The notes beneath the pieces are model-generated. The model did not search any database. It saw only the letters and a list, made by a program, of their open reading frames with translations, and was not told the origin of the DNA. Positions 17,681-26,872 of a stretch of DNA of 64,000 nt are shown here, piece by piece. The stretch is from Trinickia violacea. Its GTDB lineage: Bacteria; Pseudomonadota; Gammaproteobacteria; Burkholderiales; Burkholderiaceae. Position 1 is the first letter of the stretch; the number at the start of each line of letters is the position of its first letter. The stretch covers positions 992,001 to 1,056,000 of the forward strand of contig NZ_CP040077.1 of the NCBI RefSeq assembly GCF_005280735.1. The letters are read 5' to 3'. Both the position numbers and the translations under genes were made by a program.

Positions 17681-17906
17681 CGCCGCGAGTGGGCGGAGGT
17701 TTCGCTGGCTGCCGGGAATACCGAGCCGGTCAGCTGCGTTTTTCACCTAAGCCGGTTGCGATCGCGGCTGATCCGCGACATCTGTCTACGCCACTTGTGC
17801 GGAGCGGGTAGCGTGTTTCATAATCCGGGCCTCATCGTCGCCCGTCGACGTTGCCCGCCGCTGTCCATCGTCGACCCTTAGTTGAGCCTTCGCGCTCGCC
17901 GCCCGC

Positions 17907-18290
17907 ATGTTCCGCCGCCGTCTGCAGAAGATCGGAAGCCTCCTCGGATTGCTTGCAATCCTGATGAGTGCGCTCGCGCCGACGGTGTCGCAGGCGCTGG
18001 CCTCGCGCGATCCCGTCGAGCTCGCGCTCGCCGCGTATTGCACGGCGCAACCGGCATCGGCCGCGGATACGGGCGACGGCCAGTCGCCCGAGTCCCATGC
18101 GCTGCTGCATTGGCAAGCGTGCGCGTATTGCGGCTTGCTGGCTCACGTGTCGGTGCTGCCGGGCGTGCCCGCCACGTTCACCCCCACGCTGACGGCTACG
18201 CGCGCGCCGGTCTTCGCCCAGCGCGAGGAAGTGCGTGCCGCGCCGCTTTTCACGGCCGCGCAGCCGCGCGCGCCGCCAGTCCGTTCCTGA
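17907..18290 (+). CDS. DUF2946 family protein
   Basis: A 127-residue protein with an N-terminal membrane anchor or signal peptide (GSLLGLLAILMSALAPTVSQALA) and the DUF2946 core HWQACAYCGLLAH, whose two cysteines and two histidines could hold a metal. The C-terminus is proline and alanine rich. DUF2946 genes often lie next to copper or TonB-linked genes; here the next genes are an outer-membrane protein and CopC. No reaction is known for the family. Confidence 0.75.
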   Translation: MFRRRLQKIGSLLGLLAILMSALAPTVSQALASRDPVELALAAYCTAQPASAADTGDGQSPESHALLHWQACAYCGLLAHVSVLPGVPATFTPTLTATRAPVFAQREEVRAAPLFTAAQPRAPPVRS

Positions 18291-18394
18291 TTCGAATCGA
18301 TCCACTTCACCGATAAATCTCGCGACGCTTGACCGCGTTGCGGTATCGTCGCGCGAGTGAGCGGCGATACGTCATATGGTTCGAAAGGAACATC

Positions 18395-19318
18395 ATGCGC
18401 ACGTTTCTCAAACGGAGGCCGGCGCGTCTGCGCACGGCCGTCTGCTCGGCCGTCGGCGCGGCCGCCTGCCTCGCGGGTTCGCCGGCGGCCGACGCTCATG
18501 CGGTCGTCGGCGACCGCGTCTTTCCGGCCACGATGGCCGTCGACGATCCTGGCGTCGGCGATGAGTTCAACCTGCAGTACGGCCACATCAAATCGCCGGA
18601 CAGCAGCGGCAACGACATGAACGTCAACACCGTGTCGTATGAGTGGGACAAGCTGATCACGAAGAATCTCGCGTTCAGCATCGCGAGCAACTACACGAGC
18701 CAGAACTCGCCGGACGGCAACGCGAAGGGCTGGGATAATTTCACGCTCGGCGCGAAATATCTCGTCTACGCGAATGCGAAGCATGAATTCATGGCGTCGG
18801 TCGGGCTTCTTGCGACGCTCGGCGGCACCGGCTCGAAAGCGATCGCGAATTCATTTTCGACGTTCACCCCGACCGTTTATTTCGGCAAGGGCTTCGGCGA
18901 CTTGCCGGCGTCGCTTGGGTACCTGCGGCCGTTCGCCATCACCGGCACCATCGGCCCGAACTTGACGACCGCGTCGTCGGACCAGGGACCGAACTCGCTC
19001 GGCTGGGGCCTGACGCTGCAGTACAGCATTCCGTACCTGCAGCAGCAGGTGAAGGATCTCGGATTGCCGCAGCCGTTCGCCAATCTGATTCCGGTCGTCG
19101 AATTTCCGATGAGCACCTGCACGGCAGGCGCGTGCGCCGGGCAGACGACGGGCACGATCAACCCGGGCCTGCTTTGGCTGAACCGCTATGGCCAATTCGG
19201 CGTGGAAGCGCAGATTCCCGTGAATAACAGGACCGGCACGCACACGGGTATCTTGGTGCAAGCCCATATCTACTTCGACGACATCTTCCCCAACTCTGTG
19301 GGCAAACCGCTCTTCTGA
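18395..19318 (+). CDS. Outer-membrane beta-barrel-like protein in the copper cluster
   Basis: A 307-residue exported protein. Residues 1-33 are a signal peptide (after MRTFLKRRPARLR) ending ADAHA. The rest alternates polar and aromatic residues in short strands and ends in F, as barrel proteins do. It resembles the putative transporter/MetA-pathway barrel proteins, though I cannot name a subfamily. I use the ATG at 18395, after GAAAGGAA, rather than an upstream in-frame start. Its stop lies 2 bases before copC, so the two are co-translated; a role in copper handling is inferred from that. Confidence 0.65.
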   Translation: MRTFLKRRPARLRTAVCSAVGAAACLAGSPAADAHAVVGDRVFPATMAVDDPGVGDEFNLQYGHIKSPDSSGNDMNVNTVSYEWDKLITKNLAFSIASNYTSQNSPDGNAKGWDNFTLGAKYLVYANAKHEFMASVGLLATLGGTGSKAIANSFSTFTPTVYFGKGFGDLPASLGYLRPFAITGTIGPNLTTASSDQGPNSLGWGLTLQYSIPYLQQQVKDLGLPQPFANLIPVVEFPMSTCTAGACAGQTTGTINPGLLWLNRYGQFGVEAQIPVNNRTGTHTGILVQAHIYFDDIFPNSVGKPLF

Positions 19319-19320
19319 CC

Positions 19321-19695
19321 ATGAAAACGTCTCTGATCTCGCTTTCGATGCGCGGCGCGGCCGCCGCGCTCACGTTGACGCTCGCGCAGCTTGCGCACGC
19401 GCACGCCTATCCGACCAAACAAGTGCCGGGCGCCGGCGCGACCGTCACGACTTCGCAAAAAGACGTCGCGATCGACTTCGACGATGGGCTCGAGCCCGCG
19501 TTCAGCTCGATCTCGGTGACGGATGCGTCGGGCAAGTCGGTCGTGAACGGCAAGTCCGTGGTCGACGCGTCGAACAAGAAGCACATGTCGGTTGCGCTCA
19601 ATGCGTTGACGCCGGGCGTCTATACGGTGGCCTGGGTCGCTGTCGCCGACGACGGGCATCGCACGCAAGGGCACTACACGTTCACTGTGAAGTAA
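19321..19695 (+). CDS. copC: CopC-like periplasmic copper-binding protein
   Basis: A 124-residue CopC/YobA domain protein. The signal peptide ends near QLAHA, so the mature protein would start with histidine (HAYPTK), the residue that binds Cu(II) in CopC. A second conserved histidine is in VAVADDGHRTQGHYTFTV near the C-terminus. No methionine-rich Cu(I) loop is seen, so it is a Cu(II)-only type. No CopD or CopA follows; instead there are gene fossils, so the cluster may be cut short. Confidence 0.85.
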   Translation: MKTSLISLSMRGAAAALTLTLAQLAHAHAYPTKQVPGAGATVTTSQKDVAIDFDDGLEPAFSSISVTDASGKSVVNGKSVVDASNKKHMSVALNALTPGVYTVAWVAVADDGHRTQGHYTFTVK

Positions 19696-19744
19696 CGTGG
19701 ATGCGCACGGGTGGCCAATTGCGACTGCCCGTGCGGTGAAGGCA

Positions 19745-20042
19745 CGGTGTTGAACGGCGTGAATTGATAGTTCGCGCCGGCGTCGTAGCTCTGGTACGTG
19801 TCCGAGAAGCCGTTCGTCTGCAGCTTCACGCGCGTGTAGAGACCGTGCACGAGCAGGTTGCCGAACTGGTAGGAGAGGCCGGCGCCCATGTTCTCGACCT
19901 TGCCGGCGGTGTACGTCGTGGCGGGCATGCCTTGGAACGTCGTGAAGCCCATCGTCGAGATCGACATCGCCTGATCGTGCTCGTTCGAATACACGGCAGC
20001 CGTGGAGAACGGCCCGTGGGTGTAGTTCGCGCCGAAGCTCAT
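19745..20042 (-). pseudogene. Internal fragment of a Burkholderia-type porin
   Basis: On the minus strand the frame reads SFGANYTHGPFSTAAVY, then NMGAGLSYQFGNLLVHGLYTR and SYDAGANYQFTPF, which is the strand-turn pattern of trimeric porins (compare the intact porin at 25631). Only about 95 of some 370 residues remain, with no signal peptide and no C-terminal barrel strand. It runs into the MFS fossil on the opposite strand. Confidence 0.75.
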
Positions 20043-20044
20043 CG

Positions 20045-20290
20045 TGCGGCTTCGCGCCGACGTTCGCCGTGTTCTGCGCGTTGCGAATCGTGCAGGGGCT
20101 CGGTCTCGGCGGCGCGTGGCTCAAAGTCGCCGCGATTTTCTCGCCGGCACTCGTCTCGAAGACGATGGTGGGCGGCGATCTGAGCGTGGCGTTTTATATT
20201 CTCGCGGCAGTGCCGTTTCTTGCCGCGGAGGCCGTGCATCTGCTGGGGATCGAGACGAAGGGGCAGGTGCTCGAACGCCTCGAAGCGTAG
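20045..20290 (+). pseudogene. MFS transporter fossil with internal deletion
   Basis: The frame opens with FAPTFAVFCALRIVQGLGLGGAW, the motif of helices 3-4 in sugar/metabolite MFS transporters, and then jumps to AFYILAAVPFLAAEAVHLLGIETKGQVLERLEA, which is the extreme C-terminus of the same family. Roughly 300 residues between the two are gone and the N-terminus is missing. It abuts the porin fossil, which lies on the opposite strand. Confidence 0.75.
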
Positions 20291-20466
20291 TCGCGAGGAC
20301 GCGCGGCCGCTGGCGTCAGGGGCACGCCAGGCCGCGCCCTCATGGAAATCCCGTACGGAAGGTACCGCTTCATGAAAGCATGAAGAAGGGTTCGCGTCTC
20401 TAGAATCTCGCCATCGATACCGATAGCCGGCATTGGGCCGGCTCCCGACAATAACGGAGACAATCG

Positions 20467-21480
20467 ATGCGACCCACCTTCCGCGCGTTTCGCCATATCG
20501 CTCTCGCTTCCAGCCTGTTGTTCGGCATTGCATCGCAACATGCGATGGCCGACGACTCGGGGAAGATCACGATCATGGTCGGTGGAATCACGAAGCTGAT
20601 CTATCTGCCGGCGCGCTTGACCGAGCAACTCGGCTATTTCAAGGATGAAGGGCTCGACGTCGAGCTGCTGTCGCAGCCGGCCGGCGTCGACGCCGAGAAC
20701 GAACTGCTCGCGGGCGCCGTCCAGGGCGTCGTCGGCTTCTACGATCACACCATCGACCTGCAGACCAAGGGCAAGGAAGTCAAGGCGATCGTCGTGTTCG
20801 GGCAGGTGCCGGGCGAAGTCGAGATGGTGTCGACGAAATCGGCCGACGCGATCAAGTCGATGGCCGACGTCAAGGGCAAGACGCTCGGCGTGACGGGCCT
20901 CGGTTCCTCGACGAGCTTCCTCACGCAATACCTCGCCGGCCAGCACGGCATCCAGTCGACCGAATACACGATGCTGCCCGTCGGCGCCGACGCGAGCTTC
21001 ATCGCCGCAATCAAGCAAAACCGCATCGACGCGGGCATGACCACCGAGCCCACCGTTTCCGCGCTGGAAAAATCGGGCGAGGCAAAGGTGCTCGTCGACA
21101 TGCGCTCGGTCGAAGGCACGAAGGCTGCGCTCGGCGGCACGTATCCGGCGTCGAGCCTCTACGTACAGGCCGCCTGGGCCGACGCGCACAAGGCGCAGGC
21201 CGCCAAGCTCGCGCACGCGTTCGTGCGCACGATGCAGTTCATCCACACGCACAGCGCGGAAGAAATCGCCGCGAAGATGCCCGACGACTACCAGAAAGAC
21301 AAAACGCTCTACGTGAGCGCGCTGAAGGCGTCGCTGCCGATGTACACGGCGGACGGCAAGATGCCCGCCGACGGTCCGGCCACGGTGTTGAAGGTGCTGT
21401 CGGCGTTCAACCCGTCGGTCAAGGGCAAGCACGTGGATCTGTCGAAGACCTATACGAACGAATTCGTCAGCGCCAAATAA
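20467..21480 (+). CDS. ABC transporter substrate-binding protein, NitT/TauT (SsuA/ThiY-like)
   Basis: A 337-residue periplasmic binding protein of the NMT1/SsuA type. The signal peptide ends HAMA before DDSGKITIMVGG. Family features are LTEQLGYFKDEGLDVELLSQPAG, LLAGAVQGVVGFYDHTI and LGVTGLGSSTSFLTQYLAGQHG. It is the first gene of an importer set with the ATPase at 21583 and the permease at 22406. Relatives carry nitrate, sulfonates, taurine or pyrimidine precursors; the ligand here is not evident. Confidence 0.87.
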   Translation: MRPTFRAFRHIALASSLLFGIASQHAMADDSGKITIMVGGITKLIYLPARLTEQLGYFKDEGLDVELLSQPAGVDAENELLAGAVQGVVGFYDHTIDLQTKGKEVKAIVVFGQVPGEVEMVSTKSADAIKSMADVKGKTLGVTGLGSSTSFLTQYLAGQHGIQSTEYTMLPVGADASFIAAIKQNRIDAGMTTEPTVSALEKSGEAKVLVDMRSVEGTKAALGGTYPASSLYVQAAWADAHKAQAAKLAHAFVRTMQFIHTHSAEEIAAKMPDDYQKDKTLYVSALKASLPMYTADGKMPADGPATVLKVLSAFNPSVKGKHVDLSKTYTNEFVSAK

Positions 21481-21582
21481 ATCGGTTTCAACCGATCGCG
21501 TTGATGCGTCAGGCGCCGCCTGACTTCATTGCGCCTGCCGAGCCGCTTCGCGCGGCCCCGGCTTAATCCAGGAATGTCCACG

Positions 21583-22380
21583 ATGAGCTCAGTCCTATCC
21601 AAAGACGCACCGGTAATCGAATTCCGGTCCGTGTCGTGCCGTTTCATTTCTCCCGACGGCAAGGCCACCGTCGCCCTGCGCGATTTCAGCATGTCGGTCG
21701 CGCAGGGCGAATTCATCGCAATCGTCGGCCCCACGGGGTGCGGTAAATCCACCACGCTCAGCATGATCACGGGGCTCTTGAAGCCCACGGCCGGCGAGGT
21801 GCGCGTGATGGGGGCGCCCGTCAACGGCATCGATCCGCGCATCGGCTTCGTGTTTCAGGCGGACGCGGTGTTCCCGTGGCGCTCGGTGCTCGATAACGTC
21901 GCGGCCGGCCCGCTGTTTCGTGGCCGTTCGAAATCGGCGGCCTACGACGAGGCGAACCAGTGGCTGCGCCGCGTCGGTCTCGAGAAGTTCGGCAAGCACT
22001 ATCCGCATCAGCTGTCGGGCGGCATGAGAAAGCGTGTCGCGCTCGCGCAGACCTTCATCAACAAGCCGGAAATCCTGCTGATGGACGAGCCGTTCTCCGC
22101 GCTCGACATGCAGACCCGCACGCTCATGCAGGACGAGCTGCTGCAGCTGTGGTCGGCCAACGCGGGCTCGGTGGTGTTCGTCACGCACGACCTCGAGGAA
22201 GCCATCGCGCTCGCCGATCGCGTGTTCGTGCTGACCGCGCGCCCGGCGACGCTCAAGAAGGTCTACGAGATCGATTTGCCGCGTCCGCGCGTCACGTCGG
22301 AGATTCGCTACGACCCGCGCTTTATCGAAATTTCGCGCGATATCTGGCACGACTTGCGCGAGGAAGTACAAATTGCTTAA
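21583..22380 (+). CDS. ABC transporter ATPase, NitT/TauT family
   Basis: About 265 residues. It has Walker A GPTGCGKSTTLSMITGLL, the Q-loop GFVFQADAVFPWRSVLDNVAAGPLFRG, the signature QLSGGMRKRVALAQTFI and Walker B ILLMDEPFSALDMQTR with HDLEEAIALADRV. These fit the SsuB/TauB/NrtD group. The start at 21583 is chosen because AGGA lies 9 bases upstream; an ATG at 21574 directly touches that site. The stop overlaps a possible TTG start of the permease. Confidence 0.9.
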   Translation: MSSVLSKDAPVIEFRSVSCRFISPDGKATVALRDFSMSVAQGEFIAIVGPTGCGKSTTLSMITGLLKPTAGEVRVMGAPVNGIDPRIGFVFQADAVFPWRSVLDNVAAGPLFRGRSKSAAYDEANQWLRRVGLEKFGKHYPHQLSGGMRKRVALAQTFINKPEILLMDEPFSALDMQTRTLMQDELLQLWSANAGSVVFVTHDLEEAIALADRVFVLTARPATLKKVYEIDLPRPRVTSEIRYDPRFIEISRDIWHDLREEVQIA

Positions 22381-22405
22381 CACGACGGCACAACGGAATA
22401 CACTC

Positions 22406-23266
22406 ATGGCATCTCGTGATAGCTCAGTGAAGATGGAGTTCGACGGCGAATCGGCCGCCAAGATCGAACAGATCGCCCAACGCAAGATTCGGCAGCGGTA
22501 CGCGTTGATCGTCGGTTTGCGGATTCTCGTGCTCGTCTTCGTGCTCGGCGGCTGGGAACTCTCCGGACGCCTAAAATGGATCGACCCGTTCTTTTTCTCG
22601 ATGCCGTCGCTGATCTTCCTGCAGATCGTCGACTGGTTCCAGAACGGCACGTCGCAGGGGCCGCTGCTCGTGCAGGTGTGGGTCACGCTCGAAGAAACCC
22701 TGCTCGGCTTCTTTATCGGCTCGATCGCCGGCATCGTGTGCGGCGTCGTGCTGGGCCGCAACAAGCTGCTTGCCGACGTGTTCGACATCTACATCAAGAT
22801 CGCCAACTCGATTCCGCGCGTGGTGCTCGGCTCGGTGTTCGTGATCGCGCTGGGCCTCGGGATGGCCTCCAAGGTGGCGCTCGCCGTGGTCATGGTATTT
22901 TTCGTCGTATTCGGCAATGCCTTCCAGGGCGTGCGCGAAGCGGACCGCTACATGATCGCGAACGCGCAGATCCTCGGCGCTTCGAAGCGCCAGTTGACGA
23001 CCTATGTGGTGATTCCGTCGGCGCTGTCGTGGATTCTCGCGAGCCTGCACGTGAGCTTCGGCTTTGCGCTGGTCGGTGCGGTGGTCGGCGAGTTCCTGGG
23101 CTCGAAGCAGGGCATCGGCCTGCTGATTTCGACCGCACAGGGGGCATTCAACGCGAGCGGCGTGTTCGCGGCGATGATCGTGCTCGCAGTGGTCGCGCTC
23201 GCAACGGACTATCTGCTTACCACATTGGAAAAGCGTCTGCTGAAGTGGAGGCCCGCCGCGTTCTGA
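22406..23266 (+). CDS. ABC transporter permease, NitT/TauT family
   Basis: About 286 residues. A hydrophilic N-terminal part of 30 residues is followed by six membrane helices; the coupling motif is ANAQILGASKRQLTTYVVIPSALSWILASLHVS. It completes the importer with the two genes upstream. Two starts are possible: ATG at 22406, or TTG at 22373 which overlaps the ATPase stop and has AGGAAG six bases ahead, adding 11 residues. A 12-bp terminator follows the stop. Confidence 0.9.
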   Translation: MASRDSSVKMEFDGESAAKIEQIAQRKIRQRYALIVGLRILVLVFVLGGWELSGRLKWIDPFFFSMPSLIFLQIVDWFQNGTSQGPLLVQVWVTLEETLLGFFIGSIAGIVCGVVLGRNKLLADVFDIYIKIANSIPRVVLGSVFVIALGLGMASKVALAVVMVFFVVFGNAFQGVREADRYMIANAQILGASKRQLTTYVVIPSALSWILASLHVSFGFALVGAVVGEFLGSKQGIGLLISTAQGAFNASGVFAAMIVLAVVALATDYLLTTLEKRLLKWRPAAF

Positions 23267-23285
23267 GGCTCGTCAGTCAAAGACA

Positions 23286-23327
23286 ACCGTCCTTGCCGGC
23301 AAAGGCAAGGACGGTGTCGCATTTTTG
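23286..23327 (+). terminator. Terminator after the importer genes
   Basis: ACCGTCCTTGCC (23286-23297) pairs with GGCAAGGACGGT (23304-23315) around a 6-base loop; a T5 run follows ten bases later at 23322. It separates the importer from the two-component genes. Confidence 0.75.
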
Positions 23328-23383
23328 CCGGCCAGCTGAGTGGCTCTTTAGCGGCCCGGCCGGATCACGTTGGAGAGTGTGCA

Positions 23384-24766
23384 ATGTTGCTTAGCTTGCG
23401 TGCGCGTCTGCTGTTGTGGTTGCTGCTGCCGCTCGCGCTCTTTGTCTTCGTGACCGGCAGGATGTCGTATGACGCGGCGCGCCAGACCGCCGACCTGCTG
23501 CAAGACAACGCATTGCTGTCTTCGGCGCGGACCATCATCGAAGACGTCGACTGGGAGAACGGCGCGCTGACCGCGAATATCCCGCCCGCCGCGCTGGAGA
23601 TTTTCGAGTCGCCGTATCAGGATCAGGTGTTCTACAAGGTCATCGTGGGCCGCGACCGGCTGCTCGGCGGCAGTCCCGATCTCGCGCTGCCTGCGGGCAA
23701 CGCCACGTTTCCGGTGTTCTACAACACCAGGCTCGGCGACCTGCCGATTCGCGCGGTCGCCTACGAGCGGCAACTGTACGACTCGGGCAGAGCCGAGCAG
23801 GTCACCGTGATCGTCGGCAAGACGCAGGCGTCACGGCAAGCGATGGTCGAAGATTTGTGGCGTCCGCAGCTGGTTCGCCAGTGGCTGATGCTGGCTTTGG
23901 TGGTGGTGCTCGTGCCGTTCGGCTTGACGATGGAATTGCGGCCGCTGATGAAGCTCAAGGACGAGGTCGCCGATCGCGAGCCGATGGAGCTCGAACCGAT
24001 CCGCGTGCACCATTTGCCGTCGGAGCTGCGGCCGATCGTCGATGCGATCAACCAATGCATCGCGCGCCTGAAGCTGCATACGACGACGCAGCGCCAATTC
24101 ATCGCTGACGCGGCACACCAATTGCGCACGCCGCTGACGTTGCTCGACACGCAGGTGCAATGCGCGAGCCAATGCGATCTGCGCGATCCGGCGTTGACGG
24201 AAGCGTTGACGGGCATTCGCCGCACGAGCCAGAAGATGGCCGATATGACGAGTCAATTGCTGCTGCTCGCGCAGGCGGAGTCGGTGTCGTTGCCGCGTAT
24301 GCCGACGAGGGTGGATCTCTCGGCGGTGGTGTCGTCGGTGCTGGAAGAACTGGTGGTGTCGGCGCAGCGGCGCCAGATCGATCTCGGCGCCGAACTCGAC
24401 GACGGCCTCGAGGTGGCGGGCAGCGAGAGCCTGCTCGCGGCGCTCGTGTCGAATCTGGTCGACAACGCCATCCGCTACACGCACGAAGGGGGGAGCGTGA
24501 CCGCGCTGTGCCGGCGTGACGGCGACGAGGTGGTGCTGCAGGTGGTGGACAACGGCCCCGGCATTCCGGCCGAGGCGCGCGCGCATGTGTTCGAGCGTTT
24601 CTACCGGGTGTCGAGCGACGTCGAAGGTTCTGGGCTCGGTCTCGCGATCGTCCATCAGATTGCGCTATCGCACGGCGGTACGGTTACCATGACGCCCGGA
24701 GCGGGACGGGTCGGGCTTGTCATGACGGTCCGCTTGCCTGCGTGGAGGACTGAGGAAAAGGTATGA
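23384..24766 (+). CDS. Sensor histidine kinase, TctE-like
   Basis: A 460-residue membrane kinase. A helix at 5-25, a periplasmic sensor of about 140 residues, a second helix near 166-186, then the cytoplasmic part. The phosphoacceptor histidine is in FIADAAHQLRTPLTLL; the ATPase shows NLVDNAIRYTHEGG, VDNGPGIP and GSGLGLAIVHQIALSHGG. The sensor is of the 2CSK-N type found in TctE/QseC relatives, which often respond to carboxylates. The last four bases overlap the response regulator gene (ATGA). Confidence 0.88.
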   Translation: MLLSLRARLLLWLLLPLALFVFVTGRMSYDAARQTADLLQDNALLSSARTIIEDVDWENGALTANIPPAALEIFESPYQDQVFYKVIVGRDRLLGGSPDLALPAGNATFPVFYNTRLGDLPIRAVAYERQLYDSGRAEQVTVIVGKTQASRQAMVEDLWRPQLVRQWLMLALVVVLVPFGLTMELRPLMKLKDEVADREPMELEPIRVHHLPSELRPIVDAINQCIARLKLHTTTQRQFIADAAHQLRTPLTLLDTQVQCASQCDLRDPALTEALTGIRRTSQKMADMTSQLLLLAQAESVSLPRMPTRVDLSAVVSSVLEELVVSAQRRQIDLGAELDDGLEVAGSESLLAALVSNLVDNAIRYTHEGGSVTALCRRDGDEVVLQVVDNGPGIPAEARAHVFERFYRVSSDVEGSGLGLAIVHQIALSHGGTVTMTPGAGRVGLVMTVRLPAWRTEEKV

Positions 24767-25437
24767 AGCTGTTGCTTGTTGAAGATAACGTCGAACTCTC
24801 GCATTGGATCGTCAACTTGCTGCGCGCGGAGAACTTCGCTGTCGATTGCGTGCCCGACGGCGAAGCCGCGGACTCGGTGCTGACGACCCAACGCTACGAC
24901 GTCGTGCTGCTCGACATGCGTTTGCCGCGCATGAGCGGCAAGGACGTGCTTGCGCGCCTGCGCCGCCGGCGCGACAACGTGCCGGTGCTGATGCTGACCG
25001 CGCACGGCTCGATCGACGACAAGGTCGACTGCTTCAGCGCGGGCGCGGACGACTACGTCGTCAAGCCCTTCGACGGCCGCGAGCTGGTGGCGCGCATCAA
25101 GGCGCTGATCCGCCGGCAGTTGAGCGACAAATCGGGCTGGCTCATGTGCGGCGACCTGCAATACATCTCCGACACGCGCGAGTTCCGGCACAACGACGTG
25201 CCGCTGAACCTGCGCCGCCGCGAGCACGCGATCCTGGAGACGCTGATGCTGCGGCAGGGCAAGACCGTTTCGAAGACGACGCTGATGGACAGCGTATACG
25301 GCCTCGACGACGAGCCGAGCGCGGATGCCATCGACATCTACATCCATCGATTGCGCAAGCATCTCGCGAGCTCGAGCGCGCAGATCATGACGCTGCGGGG
25401 CCTTGGCTACATCCTTCGAACGAAGGATGCGTCTTAA
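24763..25437 (+). CDS. OmpR-family response regulator, TctD-like
   Basis: A 224-residue regulator. The receiver domain (1-115) has D51 in VVLLDMRLPRMSG as the phosphorylation site and VVKPFDG with its lysine. Residues 125-222 form a winged helix with RREHAILETLML and VDVYIHRLRKHL-like DIYIHRLRKHLASS. It is the partner of the kinase upstream, and a porin gene follows after 193 bases. In TctED systems the porin for the sensed tricarboxylate is the target, so the porin here is a likely target. Confidence 0.92.
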   Translation: MKLLLVEDNVELSHWIVNLLRAENFAVDCVPDGEAADSVLTTQRYDVVLLDMRLPRMSGKDVLARLRRRRDNVPVLMLTAHGSIDDKVDCFSAGADDYVVKPFDGRELVARIKALIRRQLSDKSGWLMCGDLQYISDTREFRHNDVPLNLRRREHAILETLMLRQGKTVSKTTLMDSVYGLDDEPSADAIDIYIHRLRKHLASSSAQIMTLRGLGYILRTKDAS

Positions 25438-25630
25438 GTGCATGCGGGACTCAATGTCCTGTATCAGTGATATCACTAAGTTGTACGAATCAGACACGAA
25501 AGGAGCGTGAAGGATTGAGGTAACTAGGATTCGTCTCATCCGTTGTTCGTCGTGGCGACCGGGCAACCGGCAGGCAGTAACCGGCAGCGGACAAATCAGA
25601 AATTCAACGCAGCAATCTGAGGAGACAATC

Positions 25631-26761
25631 TTGAAGCAAAAGTACCTCGCGTTCGCCGTCGCAGCCGGCGCGTTCGCAGCGAGCAACGCACACGCGCAAT
25701 CGAGCGTGCAGCTCTACGGTCTTATCGACCTGTCCGCCGTCGCCTACACGACGAACGCCGATAAGGCCGGCAATCACGTGATCGGCATGGGCCACGACGG
25801 CGAGCCGTGGTTCAGCGGCAGCCGCTGGGGCCTGCGCGGTGCTGAGGACATCGGCGGCGGCTCGAAGATCATCTTCACGTTGGAGAGCGAATTCGTCGCC
25901 GCGAACGGCAACATGGAAGATCCTGGTCAGCTCTTCGACCGTGACTCCTGGGTCGGTATCGAGAACCCTGTAATCGGCCAGATCACGGCCGGCTTCCAGG
26001 ACACCGTTGCGAAGGACTTCTCGGGACTGTACGGCGACCCCTACACCAGCGCGGAGTTTTCGACCAAGGAAGGCGCCTACACCAACTCCAACAACTTCAA
26101 GCAACTGATCTTCTACGCGGCTGGCCCGACCGGCACGCGCTCCGAAAACGGCATCCAGTGGCGCAAGCTCTTCAGCAACGGCATCTATGCAGCCGCCGAC
26201 TATCAGTTCAGCAACTCGACGCAGTTCGCCAACGGCTCGGGCTACCAGGCCGCGCTCGGCTGGAACCTTGGACCGGCCTCCTTCGGCGGCTTCTACAACC
26301 ACACGAACAACGGTGGCTTCACCGATCAGACGTACTCGGTGGGCGGCGACTATCGTTTCGGCATCGGCCGCGTCAATGCCGGCTACTTCCATTACACGGG
26401 CAAGCAGGGCTCGCTGCCGGACCGGGTGGACAACGCGTGGACGGTGTCGTTCAAGCTCGCGCCGAAGGGCCCGCTGGACTATGAGCTCGGCTATCTGCAG
26501 ATGCACACGAAGAACGCTGCCTACGACAGCAACGGCAACATCCCGAACGCCAACTCCGGCTTGTTCGACACGTCGGACACGACGGTGAACAACGGCTACA
26601 AGGAGACGATCTACGCGTCGACGTTCTATCACCTCTCGAAGCGCACTGAGGTGTACTTGGCTGCCGACTACATGAAGCTGCACGGCGGCTACACGGTGTC
26701 GGGAACGTTCGGCCACAACACGCAGCTCGAGGTGGCGACGGGCATCCGCACGCGCTTCTGA
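25631..26761 (+). CDS. Gram-negative trimeric porin
   Basis: A 376-residue outer-membrane porin of the Burkholderia OmpC/Omp32 type. The signal peptide ends NAHA before QSSVQLYGLIDLSA, the standard first strand. GSRWGLRGAEDIGGGSKIIFTLESEF, RDSWVGIENPVIGQITAGFQ and the C-terminal VATGIRTRF with terminal phenylalanine are family marks. The start codon is TTG, placed 5-6 bases after GGAGAC. It lies just behind the TctED-like genes. The solute it admits is not known. Confidence 0.93.
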   Translation: MKQKYLAFAVAAGAFAASNAHAQSSVQLYGLIDLSAVAYTTNADKAGNHVIGMGHDGEPWFSGSRWGLRGAEDIGGGSKIIFTLESEFVAANGNMEDPGQLFDRDSWVGIENPVIGQITAGFQDTVAKDFSGLYGDPYTSAEFSTKEGAYTNSNNFKQLIFYAAGPTGTRSENGIQWRKLFSNGIYAAADYQFSNSTQFANGSGYQAALGWNLGPASFGGFYNHTNNGGFTDQTYSVGGDYRFGIGRVNAGYFHYTGKQGSLPDRVDNAWTVSFKLAPKGPLDYELGYLQMHTKNAAYDSNGNIPNANSGLFDTSDTTVNNGYKETIYASTFYHLSKRTEVYLAADYMKLHGGYTVSGTFGHNTQLEVATGIRTRF

Positions 26762-26813
26762 TCCCAGGATCATCCTCCTCGCGGCACACCTCGACGGGAA
26801 TGTGCTCCGATTT

Positions 26814-26846
26814 GCGGCGGCGGACTTGTCCGCTCGCCGCTTTTTT
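26814..26846 (+). terminator. Terminator after the porin gene
   Basis: GCGGCG and GCGGA (26814-26824) pair with TCCGC and CGCCGC (26829-26840), with one bulged base, followed by T6. Confidence 0.85.
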
Positions 26847-26872
26847 CTGCTCGATGCATCGAGAGGGCAACC

